From: Magnetococcales bacterium
GTDB taxonomy: Bacteria > Pseudomonadota > Magnetococcia > Magnetococcales > DC0425bin3
Reading direction: 5' to 3'
Assembly (NCBI GenBank): GCA_015231175.1
Contig: JADGBZ010000018.1
Span: 1 to 48,151 of the forward strand
DNA: 48,151 nucleotides
This document shows positions 32,100 through 40,942 of this stretch, piece after piece; position 1 is the stretch's first letter, and the number at the start of each line of letters is the position of its first letter. A program made the position numbers and the translations under genes. A model generated the notes under the pieces. It made no database searches and had not been told where the DNA came from. It saw only the letters and a program-made list of their open reading frames with translations.

Positions 32100-33590
32100 A
32101 TGAGCGAAAAAATGTTTCTTTTTGTCAACCTTGCCATCGATGGTGGCTATCAGGGCGTGCATCACGGCATCGCCAGTCTAGTCCCTGTTGTGCGGCAATT
32201 TGGTTTTGCCGTTCGCGCCATGAATCTGACATCGCACCTTTCCACGGAGGATTTTCTAGCCCGGGTTGCCGACATAGCCCCGGACGTTGTCGGCTACTCT
32301 CTCACATCCCTGCAACAGGGTTATTTGCAAAAATTCTCCATGGCCTTGCGGCAGCATTACCCCAACCTTCTGCAACTGGCAGGCGGCAGCGGAGCCACCC
32401 TGCAACCGGACATGCCGGGAACAGGTGTCGACGGATTTTGTCTCGGCGAAGGGGAGACACCTCTTTTCCAGTTGCTCACAACGCTTGCGTCGGGTGGTGA
32501 GCGCCTTTCCGTGGATGGTTTTCACTGGCATGGACCCGAAGGCATCCTCCGCCGGCCACCGACCCACTTTGCCCGGGATCTGGATGCCTTTTCCTTTCCG
32601 GATTATTCTGTTTTTGACCTGGAAACAGTTGTTTTTGGCAGCGATGCCTCGTTAAGCCTGATCCTGAGCCGGGGATGTCCCTACCAATGTACCTTTTGTT
32701 CCAACACCGCTTTGCGTAGCGTATACGACACGACACGGGGCTATTTTCGCACCCCATCCGTCCAGCACGCCCTCGCGGCCATCCGACATCAATTGACTTG
32801 CTATCCTCAAGTACGCTTCATCCATTTCGAAGATGATTTGCTGATTGCCCGCAAAAGCTGGTTTATTGACTTTGCTGAACGTTATCGTCTGGAAATTGGC
32901 CTCCCCTACCGCATGAACGTGCGCACGGAGTGCATCTCCCTGGAGATTGTGACCGCTTTGCGGGAGAGCGGTTGCGTCATGGCTTTTCTTGGCGTGGAAA
33001 GCGGCAATGAAACGTACCGCCGCACCATGCTCAAACGCAATCATACCAATCGGCAAATCCTTGAGCGCTCTGCCCTGATCAAGCAGGCCAACATCAAGCT
33101 CTTCACTTTCAACATTATGGGTTTCCCGCATGAGAGCACGGAGCAGATGCGGGATACCCTGGAATTGAATCGTCAAATCGGGCCAGATACGGGGGTCTGC
33201 ACATTTTTTTATCCCTTTCCGGGCACGGAGCTTTATGATTTGTGCCAGCGCGAAGGTTTGCTCCCGCCCGAGCAGGACACTCCATCTCAACCCACCAATT
33301 ACAACACCCTCCCGATCATACCGGGTACGCTCCGGGAAAAACGCGCTTGTGTTCGCATGGTCCAAAGCTTACGTCAATATCTTTATTTTCAGGATCTCAA
33401 ACACAAGATGCGATTGTATCGTCAAACACACTCCAGGGCAAGTTCTGTGTTTTATTTCCTTCGTTTATTTGCGTTCTTTCTTGCGCGCACGCATATTCCA
33501 CAAAATACCCAACGACGTTTATACAGTCTGTTTCTGCAATCGCAAACTCTGGCGCCAGTGACGCGACGCATCTTGCAGGGAATCAAATGA
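32100..33590 (+). CDS. B12-binding-type radical SAM enzyme
   Basis: A 496-residue radical SAM protein. Residues 1-150 resemble a cobalamin-binding Rossmann domain (VGYSLTSLQQGY, LGEGET), but no clear DxHxxG motif is visible, so cobalamin may be bound base-off or not at all. The radical SAM cluster motif is CPYQCTFC (C193, C197, C200), followed by HFEDDLLIARKSW and FLGVESGNE. The C-terminal 100 residues are basic. Such enzymes methylate or rearrange unactivated carbons; in glycan clusters they often act on sugars. GGAAGGG lies 9 bases before the ATG at 32100. An alternative ATG at 32058 would overlap the upstream gene by 8 bases. Confidence 0.88.
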   Translation: MSEKMFLFVNLAIDGGYQGVHHGIASLVPVVRQFGFAVRAMNLTSHLSTEDFLARVADIAPDVVGYSLTSLQQGYLQKFSMALRQHYPNLLQLAGGSGATLQPDMPGTGVDGFCLGEGETPLFQLLTTLASGGERLSVDGFHWHGPEGILRRPPTHFARDLDAFSFPDYSVFDLETVVFGSDASLSLILSRGCPYQCTFCSNTALRSVYDTTRGYFRTPSVQHALAAIRHQLTCYPQVRFIHFEDDLLIARKSWFIDFAERYRLEIGLPYRMNVRTECISLEIVTALRESGCVMAFLGVESGNETYRRTMLKRNHTNRQILERSALIKQANIKLFTFNIMGFPHESTEQMRDTLELNRQIGPDTGVCTFFYPFPGTELYDLCQREGLLPPEQDTPSQPTNYNTLPIIPGTLREKRACVRMVQSLRQYLYFQDLKHKMRLYRQTHSRASSVFYFLRLFAFFLARTHIPQNTQRRLYSLFLQSQTLAPVTRRILQGIK

Positions 33591-34196
33591 TTCTGTGCAA
33601 ACTGCCTCCGCGCAGTGTTCACCGGCAGGGCAATTGACACCCCGCACCAAACTCCTGTACTACCGAGGGGTCATGCAGGGGTTGCTTCGGTCTGGGGCTG
33701 GTCTGTCTGGTTTTGCTCTGTGCCACATCGCTGATGCAGATTATTCCGTTGCAACTATTCACCACCCTTTCAAGAAAAGCCTGTCGGGCACCACCTTCCA
33801 ACCCGGTTGATCGAATTTCTCTATTATCTTGTCAGAAATCCACGTTGCAGGGTCCAGGGCGTCTATTGGTCAATGCAATCTTTTTTGTAACCATAGAGGG
33901 ACGGCGCATCATCGCGTTAAGTTCTACATTACGTAAGATATAAAATTAGACCAAGAGCAGAAAAACGGGTCGGGCAGGATCCATCAGAATATTGGAAAGG
34001 AATTGACACCACACACCAAACTCCTGTACTACTGATGACTCATTCGGGGGGGGCTTCTGCCGGGGATGAGTCTGTCAGGTTCTGCTTCACAACGCCCTCC
34101 GGTGCAGATTCTTCCTTTGGGTGTTGGGGTGAAATCATCCCCGTTTCGGGTTGCAGTTTGCCAATCCATCAAGCGCGTCAGGAAGGAACGACTCCA
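33591..34196. other. Gene-free region with a degenerate duplicated block
   Basis: About 600 bases without an intact gene. A block of about 120 bases is present twice, at 33632-33751 and 34001-34117. Each begins AATTGACACC and CACCAAACTCCTGTACTAC and ends near TGCAGATT(A/C)TTCC, with many changes between. Copy 1 reads open for 60 or more codons in one frame, while copy 2 has stops at the same place. Between the copies is AT-rich DNA. This looks like the remains of a duplicated gene start or of a mobile element; each copy also opens with a perfect -35-like TTGACA. Confidence 0.55.
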
Positions 34197-35006
34197 TTGT
34201 GGCTTAGAATGCTGTTAAAGGTGGTGCGCCGTTTTGAGTTTCCCCGCAAATATGGTCTTTATGACCGGCTTTTCGGCGAATCTTTGGCGCGTCTGGGCAT
34301 TGTCGACATCGAGACCGGCGCCCATCTGACCTGGAAGCTCGACTTGCGCAACTCCCCATCCCGCTGGATCGTCTATGGTCTTTATGACGCAAACTTTCTG
34401 ATGTGGGCCAAGCGCTTTGTGCCAAAAGACGGGATCATCGTCGACTCCGGTGCCAACATTGGCCAAATGGCCATGTATCTTGGGCAGATGAATCCCGTTG
34501 GTCGTTTGTTTGCCTTTGAACCTGGATCACACCAGGCTGATTGGCTTGCCGGGCAGTTGGAAAAAAATCGCCGACACCTCCCCTCGGTGGAACTCCATCG
34601 CCTGGGTTTAGGCAACAAAGAGGAGCAACTTTTTCTGCAAAATCATGGCTCGGAAGATACCCACGGTGGCCAGAGTCAAATACGCCCATTGAGGGGTGAA
34701 CCTGTCCAGATGGTACGCCTGGACAGGTTTCTCAATGAGCGGGGTATCCGGCACGTCGACCTCTGGAAATTGGATGTCGAAGACCATGAAATCCCGGCGA
34801 TGGAGGGGGCCATGGAGTTTTTGGAGTCGCATCGCATTCGTGCCATCTATGCTGAACTGCATGGCGACAATGGTCTGGCCATTCGTGAATTTTTGCAACG
34901 CCTTGGCTACCGAATTCTGACCTTTTCCTCTTGGGGGCGCGATCCTGGACCGGAAAATATTGTCGGCTTCCATGACAATGGACTTTTTGTTCCGTCTGAC
35001 TCATGA
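34197..35006 (+). CDS. FkbM-family methyltransferase
   Basis: A 269-residue class I methyltransferase of the FkbM family, which O-methylates sugars or polyketides. The SAM motif is IIVDSGANIGQMAMYLG with the acidic FAFEPGSHQ after it. The FkbM-specific VRLDRFLNERGIRHVDLWKLDVEDHEIPAMEGAMEFL block (K-x-D-V-E) is complete. The start is uncertain. A TTG at 34197 follows GGAAGG by 10 bases; the next ATG is 34209. The frame is open back to 34035, but that part runs through the degenerate duplicated block and is unlikely to be translated. Confidence 0.88.
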   Translation: MWLRMLLKVVRRFEFPRKYGLYDRLFGESLARLGIVDIETGAHLTWKLDLRNSPSRWIVYGLYDANFLMWAKRFVPKDGIIVDSGANIGQMAMYLGQMNPVGRLFAFEPGSHQADWLAGQLEKNRRHLPSVELHRLGLGNKEEQLFLQNHGSEDTHGGQSQIRPLRGEPVQMVRLDRFLNERGIRHVDLWKLDVEDHEIPAMEGAMEFLESHRIRAIYAELHGDNGLAIREFLQRLGYRILTFSSWGRDPGPENIVGFHDNGLFVPSDS

Positions 35007-35079
35007 CCATCATAAAACATGCCGCTGCTTTTGCCCTGCATCATCATACACCAGCCCGTTCTGGAATAGGTATTCGATC

Positions 35080-36180
35080 ATGAATACATATATTCGCCTT
35101 GCAAAAGATTATTTGTTTGTCCTGATTTGTTTTATTGGAGTCATTCTGAGCGGTGCCTTGCGGCCAGCACACAACTGGGACATGATACCGTATGTTGCAT
35201 CCGCCTATATTTCTGACGGGTATTCAGAAGAGGATCTTAGGTCCAAAACTTATGATGACGTAAAAAATGAGGTCGATTCCGAGAAATTTACCGAACTCAC
35301 AACTGGATATCTGCCCGCAACGGTTTATCGTGACTGGAGATCGCTTTACGAGATGTCAAAATCTTTTTCCGTGCGTGTCATGTACATTGAGTCCATTCGT
35401 CTTATTTCCAAGACGGGAGTCTCGTGCTCTCGTGCATCCCGCATTTCGAGTATTATTTTTGCGTCATCATGTGTCATCCTGATATCGATGATCCTCTCCC
35501 AACTTGAGATTCCACAGTTTTTTATCATCCTTGTCATCTACTACGCTGGCATTCACCATCTGGCTGAAATTTCCACAGCTGATGCGATGGCATGTTTTTT
35601 CTCTACATTAACCCTGTATTGTATTTTGTCTGAGAGAAACACTCTGGCATTTATTACAATCTCTTTTCTTCCTCTTGTAAGGATGGATTATATTATTTTA
35701 TCCGCTTTTGCACTTTTGTATATGTTTTTCTTTGTCTCAAAAACAGCATCATTAATCTCGCTTATCGCGTCAACCATGGCTTATTTTTTTGCGATAAGTC
35801 ATGGCGCTAACTATGGATTCCTCTATTACTTCAACTATACGTTTATCAAAATAGAGCCTTATCCTTCAAAATTTGTTGCTTCAAAGCTTGTTCTTGATTA
35901 CGTAAAGCCTTACATGAAATGCGCTCTTGATGTTTTTCGTCACTGCAATTTCTCTATATATTTTTTCTCTGCCTTTATATTGCTTGGCAAGGCAATCAAT
36001 CAACAAATAAATCGTCTTGATTATATTCTTATCATCTCTATCGTTTTTCTTCTTGTTCGCCTGACGTTTCTCCCCTTGTACGAGTGGAGATACTACTCTT
36101 TCACCATGATCGTATCGTCTGTTTATCTGATCCATGTCTGCCTCAAGGGCTGGCAAGGCATGAAGAGGGCACCTGTGTAA
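35080..36180 (+). CDS. Polytopic membrane protein, function unknown (possible GT-C-like enzyme)
   Basis: A 366-residue membrane protein with about nine to ten hydrophobic helices. After TM1 comes a 90-residue extracytoplasmic loop beginning LRPAHNWDMIPYVASAYISDGYSEEDL. An Asp soon after TM1 is the position GT-C glycosyltransferases use, so a sugar transferase acting outside the membrane is possible; no other signature supports it. It is distinctly AT-rich with many TTT/ATT codons, unlike the genes on either side, suggesting separate origin. The ATG at 35080 is followed by a clean membrane start; upstream extension to 34960 overlaps the FkbM gene. The context preceding the ATG (TTCGATC) is shared with the next gene. 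Confidence 0.7.
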   Translation: MNTYIRLAKDYLFVLICFIGVILSGALRPAHNWDMIPYVASAYISDGYSEEDLRSKTYDDVKNEVDSEKFTELTTGYLPATVYRDWRSLYEMSKSFSVRVMYIESIRLISKTGVSCSRASRISSIIFASSCVILISMILSQLEIPQFFIILVIYYAGIHHLAEISTADAMACFFSTLTLYCILSERNTLAFITISFLPLVRMDYIILSAFALLYMFFFVSKTASLISLIASTMAYFFAISHGANYGFLYYFNYTFIKIEPYPSKFVASKLVLDYVKPYMKCALDVFRHCNFSIYFFSAFILLGKAINQQINRLDYILIISIVFLLVRLTFLPLYEWRYYSFTMIVSSVYLIHVCLKGWQGMKRAPV

Positions 36181-36246
36181 TTGTACATAAAATCAACCAT
36201 CTGCGCTGCGCCACTTGCGTTGCATCCGTTCAGAAGAGGTTCGATC

Positions 36247-36999
36247 ATGAAGACATGTATTCTTGTTCCAGCGTGGAACTGCTGCCATCTGTTGACGCCA
36301 ATGGTCGAACGTCTCGAACTGAAGGGTGCTGAAGACGAGATTATCGTGGTGGATGACGCCAGTTGCGATGAGACCTTCAACGTCGCCGCATCTTTGCCCA
36401 GAGTTCACGTTTATCGCAATGAGGCCAATCTTGGCTACGGCGGCACCAGCCAAAGGTTGTATCAACTTGCCATGGAACATAATGCGGACTTTACCGTCAA
36501 TTTACACGGTGATTTGGGACACCCACCGGAGAACTTGCCCAAAGTTCTGGAGCGTCTGCATCAGGGTGATGTCGATATCGTGATTGGTTCCCGTTTGATT
36601 TTCATCCAGGAGATGGTCGAAAAAGAGGGTTGGCTGAAACTTCTCGATGCCAAGGCAAGACACAACATGCCATACAACCGGCTGTTTGGCCACATGGCTT
36701 TGACAGTCATGCAAAACATGATCTTGGGAACGTCCCTTCACTCTTTTCATGAAGGAATGCGTGGGTGCAACCGTGCCGCCGTGAAGTGGATTCTGGAACA
36801 TGAGTTTCCCAGTTGGTATGAATATGACATGATGCTCTTGATTCATGCCTATAAGGCGGGGCTCCGCATTTCTGAAGTCGGTGTACCTCCCAACTATATT
36901 GATAACGTACACAGTTCCGCCCCGCCGATCAAATATGGCATGCACACTCTGAAAAACACTTGGAAAATACGATCATCCTTGAACCTCGACGAAACATGA
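36247..36999 (+). CDS. Glycosyltransferase family 2
   Basis: A 250-residue inverting GT-A enzyme. The N-terminus TCILVPAWNC leads into the nucleotide-binding IIVVDDASCDET, then NLGYGGTSQRLYQLAMEHNADFTVNLHGDLGHPP, where HGDLGH replaces the usual DADxQ as metal site. That layout is like dolichyl-phosphate-sugar synthases (DPM1-like), but no C-terminal membrane helices are present, so the enzyme is soluble or peripheral. It could make a polyprenyl-phosphate sugar for the GT-C-like proteins nearby. GAAGAGG lies 7 bases before the ATG. It is followed after 37 bases by a methyltransferase gene. Confidence 0.92.
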   Translation: MKTCILVPAWNCCHLLTPMVERLELKGAEDEIIVVDDASCDETFNVAASLPRVHVYRNEANLGYGGTSQRLYQLAMEHNADFTVNLHGDLGHPPENLPKVLERLHQGDVDIVIGSRLIFIQEMVEKEGWLKLLDAKARHNMPYNRLFGHMALTVMQNMILGTSLHSFHEGMRGCNRAAVKWILEHEFPSWYEYDMMLLIHAYKAGLRISEVGVPPNYIDNVHSSAPPIKYGMHTLKNTWKIRSSLNLDET

Positions 37000-37036
37000 G
37001 GCCGTTTGTTCTCGCTTCTCACACTGGAGGTTGGGC

Positions 37037-38020
37037 ATGGAAGCACCACTCTTGAAGGATCGAATTTTTTCATCACCGAGATTGGTTCCCTGCAACCTGT
37101 GTGGTACAAGCGCTTGCCGGGAGATATTCCCCTCAACGTTGCGCACTCCCGATGAGAAGGCTGATTTTTCCGTTTTTGGTTCGGCTGGAGAGCATCCGCC
37201 TGTGGTACAATGCGAGCAGTGCGGCCTGGTCTACGCGAACCCACCGGATGATGGGGAGTGGCTTGCCCGGCAATACTTGAGGACGCCCGTAACCCACTAT
37301 CTGGCGGAGAAGGGTGCCCGAGAACAAACTGCCCGAGCCGATGCCGCCCTGGTTTGCAGGCATGTTTCCCCAGGACCGGTTTTGGACGTCGGGTGTTCTG
37401 CCGGACTTTTTTTGCACGCCCTGCCCCCGGAATACCCCCCCCTGGGAATAGAGCCTTCGGTGGCTGCGGCGACAGAAGCCAGGAAACTTCTTGGCGAACA
37501 TGCTGTGATCAACATGCCTCTGGAGAAGACCGAACTCCCCCAAAACCACTTCCAGGCCATCACGCTGTGGGACGTCATCGAACACCTGTCGGACCCGGCG
37601 GGGACGGTGCGCCACCTCGTCAGCCGTCTGCGTCCCGGGGGGGCACTTTTTTTGGTGACACCAGATTTCGGCAGCCTGTTTGCGCGCCTCACCGGTCCGA
37701 GATGGCCTCACCTGGTACGACATCACCTGTTTTTCTTTACCCAAAGGAGTCTCACAAAACTGCTCGAAGCGTCAGGCCTGCGGGTGCTGAGTATTTCGAC
37801 CCACACTTGTCACTTCTCCTTGCGCTATCTGCTCGAACGTGCGGGCTTTCTCGCTGTTTCTCCCGAGGGCAACGGAAAAAAAGGACACAGCCCCCTGATG
37901 AGCGCCATCGTGCCGGTCAATTTGGGTGACGCCATGCTGGTTGTGGCAGTCAAGCCCTCCCTGCCACAAGGGATTGGACAGACTGGATTCCGCTGCCAAA
38001 GGCGATGCAGAATCACGTAA
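37037..38020 (+). CDS. Class I methyltransferase with N-terminal zinc ribbon
   Basis: A 327-residue protein. Residues 15-65 hold two Cys pairs (CNLC and CEQC) in the style of zinc-ribbon methyltransferases of sugar pathways. The SAM domain has VLDVGCSAGLFL, an acidic GIEPS after strand 2, and ITLWDVIEHLSDPAGTVRHLVSRLRPGGALFLVTPD. The HHLFFFTQRSLTKLLEASGL segment is common in the Methyltransf_23 group. GGAGG lies 7 bases before the ATG; a TTG at 37031 is too close to that site. Its 3' end overlaps the convergent epimerase gene by 8 bases. Probable role: methylation of a glycan or nucleotide sugar. Confidence 0.9.
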   Translation: MEAPLLKDRIFSSPRLVPCNLCGTSACREIFPSTLRTPDEKADFSVFGSAGEHPPVVQCEQCGLVYANPPDDGEWLARQYLRTPVTHYLAEKGAREQTARADAALVCRHVSPGPVLDVGCSAGLFLHALPPEYPPLGIEPSVAAATEARKLLGEHAVINMPLEKTELPQNHFQAITLWDVIEHLSDPAGTVRHLVSRLRPGGALFLVTPDFGSLFARLTGPRWPHLVRHHLFFFTQRSLTKLLEASGLRVLSISTHTCHFSLRYLLERAGFLAVSPEGNGKKGHSPLMSAIVPVNLGDAMLVVAVKPSLPQGIGQTGFRCQRRCRIT

Positions 38021-39020
38021 CGGGATCGAGCGTGGCTTTTTTCTCCAGTTGCTCCAAAAAATCCTGATAGGCGTCCTTGATAACCTCCTCCAAGGTAAAT
38101 TTGGGAAACCACCCCAGCTCTTTTTTGGCTTTTTCGTTATCTGGAAATTTGTCATTGGCTTCTTCGAACAGAGGCCCATGAATGGTTTTTGGATCCACCT
38201 TGATGATGGCACTCGGGCTGCGCGTCACTTCCAGAACCTTGCGTGCCAAATCGAGGACCGAAACCTTGTTGGCCGGATTGCCGATATTGTAGGCCTCTCC
38301 CGAGCGTCCAAACCGCAGGGCACGCACGATGCCATCCACCATATCCTGAACGTGGGTGATCGCCCGCACGGCATTGCCCTCATTGAAAACTGTCAGAGGT
38401 TCGCCCGCATGGGCCTGGCGGAGAAATCTGGGAAGCACAAACCCACCCCGGGGTGACTGATGGGGACCGGCCACATTGAAGGGACGCACAATCACTGCGT
38501 GCAGATCCTTGACCCGGCAGGTGTTGATGATGGATGTCTCGGCAGCCAACTTGGCAATGGCATATTCAAGGCGTACTGTCGTAACCGGCGGCACGATTTT
38601 GGGCGTGGTCTCGGGACAATATCCTCCCTGACCGCCTCCATAGACCTCACTGGTGGAAACATTCAAAAATTTTGCCGCATTCTGGACGCAATAGTCCATG
38701 ACCAGATAACTGTCCGTCACCACCTGCCGCACCATTTCGCCACTGAACTTCAAGACCCCTGCCGGGCCAACCGGAGAAGCCAGATGGTAGACCTCATCAA
38801 ATTTGGTTTTGACGCCCCTGGCAAAAAAATTCTGAATGGTCAAAATGTCCCAGGTCAGGTTGGGTCTGTTGCCAATTTTGGAAAAATAGTACTCCAAACT
38901 GAGAGGTGAGGTGGAAAGGTCGTCCACCACATGTACCCGATCTTCTTGATCCTGCGTCAGAAGCTCCGTCAAATGTGTTCCCAGAAAACCAAACCCGCCT
39001 GTAATCAAAATTGTCTTCAC
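38013..39020 (-). CDS. NAD-dependent sugar-nucleotide epimerase/dehydratase (UDP-glucuronate decarboxylase-like)
   Basis: A 335-residue extended SDR enzyme. It has the NAD loop ILITGGFGFLGTHL, the VYHLAS segment, the STSEVYGG catalytic Ser/Thr strand and the active-site Tyr-Lys in YAIAKLAAE. The substrate half includes RPFNVAGPHQSPRGGFVLPRFL and NIGNP. The EVYHLASPVGPAG and STSEVYG wording is closest to UDP-glucuronate decarboxylase and dTDP-glucose dehydratase relatives. It would supply a modified nucleotide sugar (perhaps UDP-xylose) to the locus. The start is a GTG at 39020 preceded by GGGGGAAG. It is on the opposite strand to most of its neighbours. Confidence 0.88.
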   Translation of the reverse strand: MKTILITGGFGFLGTHLTELLTQDQEDRVHVVDDLSTSPLSLEYYFSKIGNRPNLTWDILTIQNFFARGVKTKFDEVYHLASPVGPAGVLKFSGEMVRQVVTDSYLVMDYCVQNAAKFLNVSTSEVYGGGQGGYCPETTPKIVPPVTTVRLEYAIAKLAAETSIINTCRVKDLHAVIVRPFNVAGPHQSPRGGFVLPRFLRQAHAGEPLTVFNEGNAVRAITHVQDMVDGIVRALRFGRSGEAYNIGNPANKVSVLDLARKVLEVTRSPSAIIKVDPKTIHGPLFEEANDKFPDNEKAKKELGWFPKFTLEEVIKDAYQDFLEQLEKKATLDPVT

Positions 39021-39338
39021 GGTCTTCCCCCGGTAGTACGTGGACGAGATGTCGTCAAAAATTCAGCAATCATTCAAAGCCCATCGCCATTCAGCGCCTT
39101 TCCGGAAAGGGTGTGCCATGAGAAACCTTACACGAAGAATCGACCGTTGACCCCGGCAACTCCAATGAACTAGCATGCTCGGGATCAAAGCTTTCAGGTC
39201 GTCGGTTCAGACAGCAGCCATCTTCGCAAAGACAGCGTCGGATTCTAGCATCAGGCACGAAAATGCTCCAGCGGAAAGTCTCTTCACCTCTGGCGTGTGT
39301 TTTTCACTGGGCGTGCATGGGGGCCTCAGGGAAGTCGA
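39021..39338. other. Divergent intergenic region, no gene seen
   Basis: About 320 bases between the epimerase and the polymerase-like gene. I see no reliable promoter, hairpin array or ORF with a ribosome site. The region should hold the promoters of both flanking genes. Confidence 0.4.
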
Positions 39339-40877
39339 ATGATGGAACGCAGACCACAGCCCCAAGCCTATCGCTCTGTCGGCCTTGCCGGACACAGGTC
39401 ATTCAGATCTGACAGCGGGTCGTCCGCTGGCCCTGCGGGCCTGTCCACTCCCCCCTTTCTTCTGACTCCACAGAGAAATATTCAACTTTACGCTTTCGTT
39501 TTATCCGCGTTGGCCAGTGCAAGCATAGGTTCCTGGGCATTCCTGAATAACAAACCGTTATCTACTGAAGAAAATCTTGTTGGACTGTCTATTATTGTAA
39601 TATCGCTGTACTATTCATTTAAATGGTACATATCAAGAAAAAAGTTTCTACCTTTCGTTGAGATATACTCTCTTGTCGTTGGAGTCTACTATGGACTCCC
39701 TATGATATTTGGCACAAACGATGCGTTTGTCAGCACTTTTGTAACTCAAGAAAACCGTGTTAAAACAGGCCTTGTCGTATTACTCAGCCTCATTATCACT
39801 TCTATGTTTTACCGATTAACAGAAAAACCAACCAGACGGGACACGTACAGGACCATCAAGGTCATTCCTCACAGAACTGCCGTCGGAATATTCCAAACAT
39901 TTCTAGCATTATCGACCATATACAACCTATTATTCGTTCTCGGGGTTGTTCAACCTCTCATAGGCAATTTTCTCGCCACCATGAACATCCTTTCGACAAA
40001 CGTTCTTGGAACCATCTCCAGTTACATCCTTTTCCGTTTGATCGGCGAGGGCAAGCTGTCGAAGAACCAGGTCTATGGCACGATCATCCTTATTTTCTTT
40101 AGCACAATCGTCATTTCCAGCGGACTCATGCTCATCAACATTATTCTGTGGATTTTACCTCCCATCCTTGGGTACACCCTGGGGCACGGACGCATCCCTT
40201 TGAAGGTCATTGTCCTTTTGGTGGGCATGATCGCTGTTCTCAGTATTGGCAAAGGAACAGCGCGGAGCATCTATTGGGGAACCCCTATCACCTCCGTTGT
40301 TGATATTTTTCAGAGATTTACTGACTGGACCAACATCTCCTTCGTCGCTTTCCAGGCGGAGTCAACCACGAGCACATCCATGCTGACGGACAGACTCAAT
40401 TTCTCTGGAGTTCTGGGCATGGTTATACAGCGCACGCCTGAAGAAGTTCCTTTTATAGGTGGGACGACCTATGCCATGCTGATCTCCATGATTGTGCCCC
40501 GTTTTATCTGGCCTGAAAAACCGGATGGACATGCCGCCACTATTTTTTTAGGAATACACTACGGCATCCACACGCTCAATGAGGTCATCGCGACAAGTAT
40601 CGGCATAGGTCTTCTGGGTGAATCCTATGCAAATTTCGGAATGTTCGGCATCGTTGTTTTTTCAATCTTCATTGGATGGGTTTTAGGGTACGCCCATCGC
40701 GTTGATATCACTGCCCCTCCCTTGTCCATGCGCAGTTTCGTTCTCATCGGACTTTTAAATTCTGTCACAAAAATTGAATTTGCCCTTGTCGAAATCATTA
40801 TCCCTCTGATACAAATCGGTGTTTTATTGCTTCTGATCTATGGCTGGCTTTTCAGACATCAAAAAAGCAACCGTTAA
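39339..40877 (+). CDS. Polysaccharide polymerase-like membrane protein (Wzy candidate)
   Basis: A 512-residue protein with about 12 hydrophobic helices after a 45-residue polar N-terminus. A long extracytoplasmic loop lies near residues 310-410, and the RTPEEVPFIGGTTYAMLISMIVPRFIWPEKP segment is typical of O-antigen/oligosaccharide repeat-unit polymerases, as is the later GEAxANFG-like LLGESYANFGMFGIVVFSIFIG. These motifs support a Wzy/EpsK-like role joining lipid-linked repeat units in the periplasm. AGGGAAG lies 4 bases before ATG 39339; ATG 39342 follows. The first 700 bases are AT-rich compared with the flanking genes. Confidence 0.82.
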   Translation: MMERRPQPQAYRSVGLAGHRSFRSDSGSSAGPAGLSTPPFLLTPQRNIQLYAFVLSALASASIGSWAFLNNKPLSTEENLVGLSIIVISLYYSFKWYISRKKFLPFVEIYSLVVGVYYGLPMIFGTNDAFVSTFVTQENRVKTGLVVLLSLIITSMFYRLTEKPTRRDTYRTIKVIPHRTAVGIFQTFLALSTIYNLLFVLGVVQPLIGNFLATMNILSTNVLGTISSYILFRLIGEGKLSKNQVYGTIILIFFSTIVISSGLMLINIILWILPPILGYTLGHGRIPLKVIVLLVGMIAVLSIGKGTARSIYWGTPITSVVDIFQRFTDWTNISFVAFQAESTTSTSMLTDRLNFSGVLGMVIQRTPEEVPFIGGTTYAMLISMIVPRFIWPEKPDGHAATIFLGIHYGIHTLNEVIATSIGIGLLGESYANFGMFGIVVFSIFIGWVLGYAHRVDITAPPLSMRSFVLIGLLNSVTKIEFALVEIIIPLIQIGVLLLLIYGWLFRHQKSNR

Positions 40878-40942
40878 TGGGTATGATGTTTGCGTTTTTG
40901 CTATAAAAAACCCAACACTGTTCTACAACAAAGAGTGCCATC

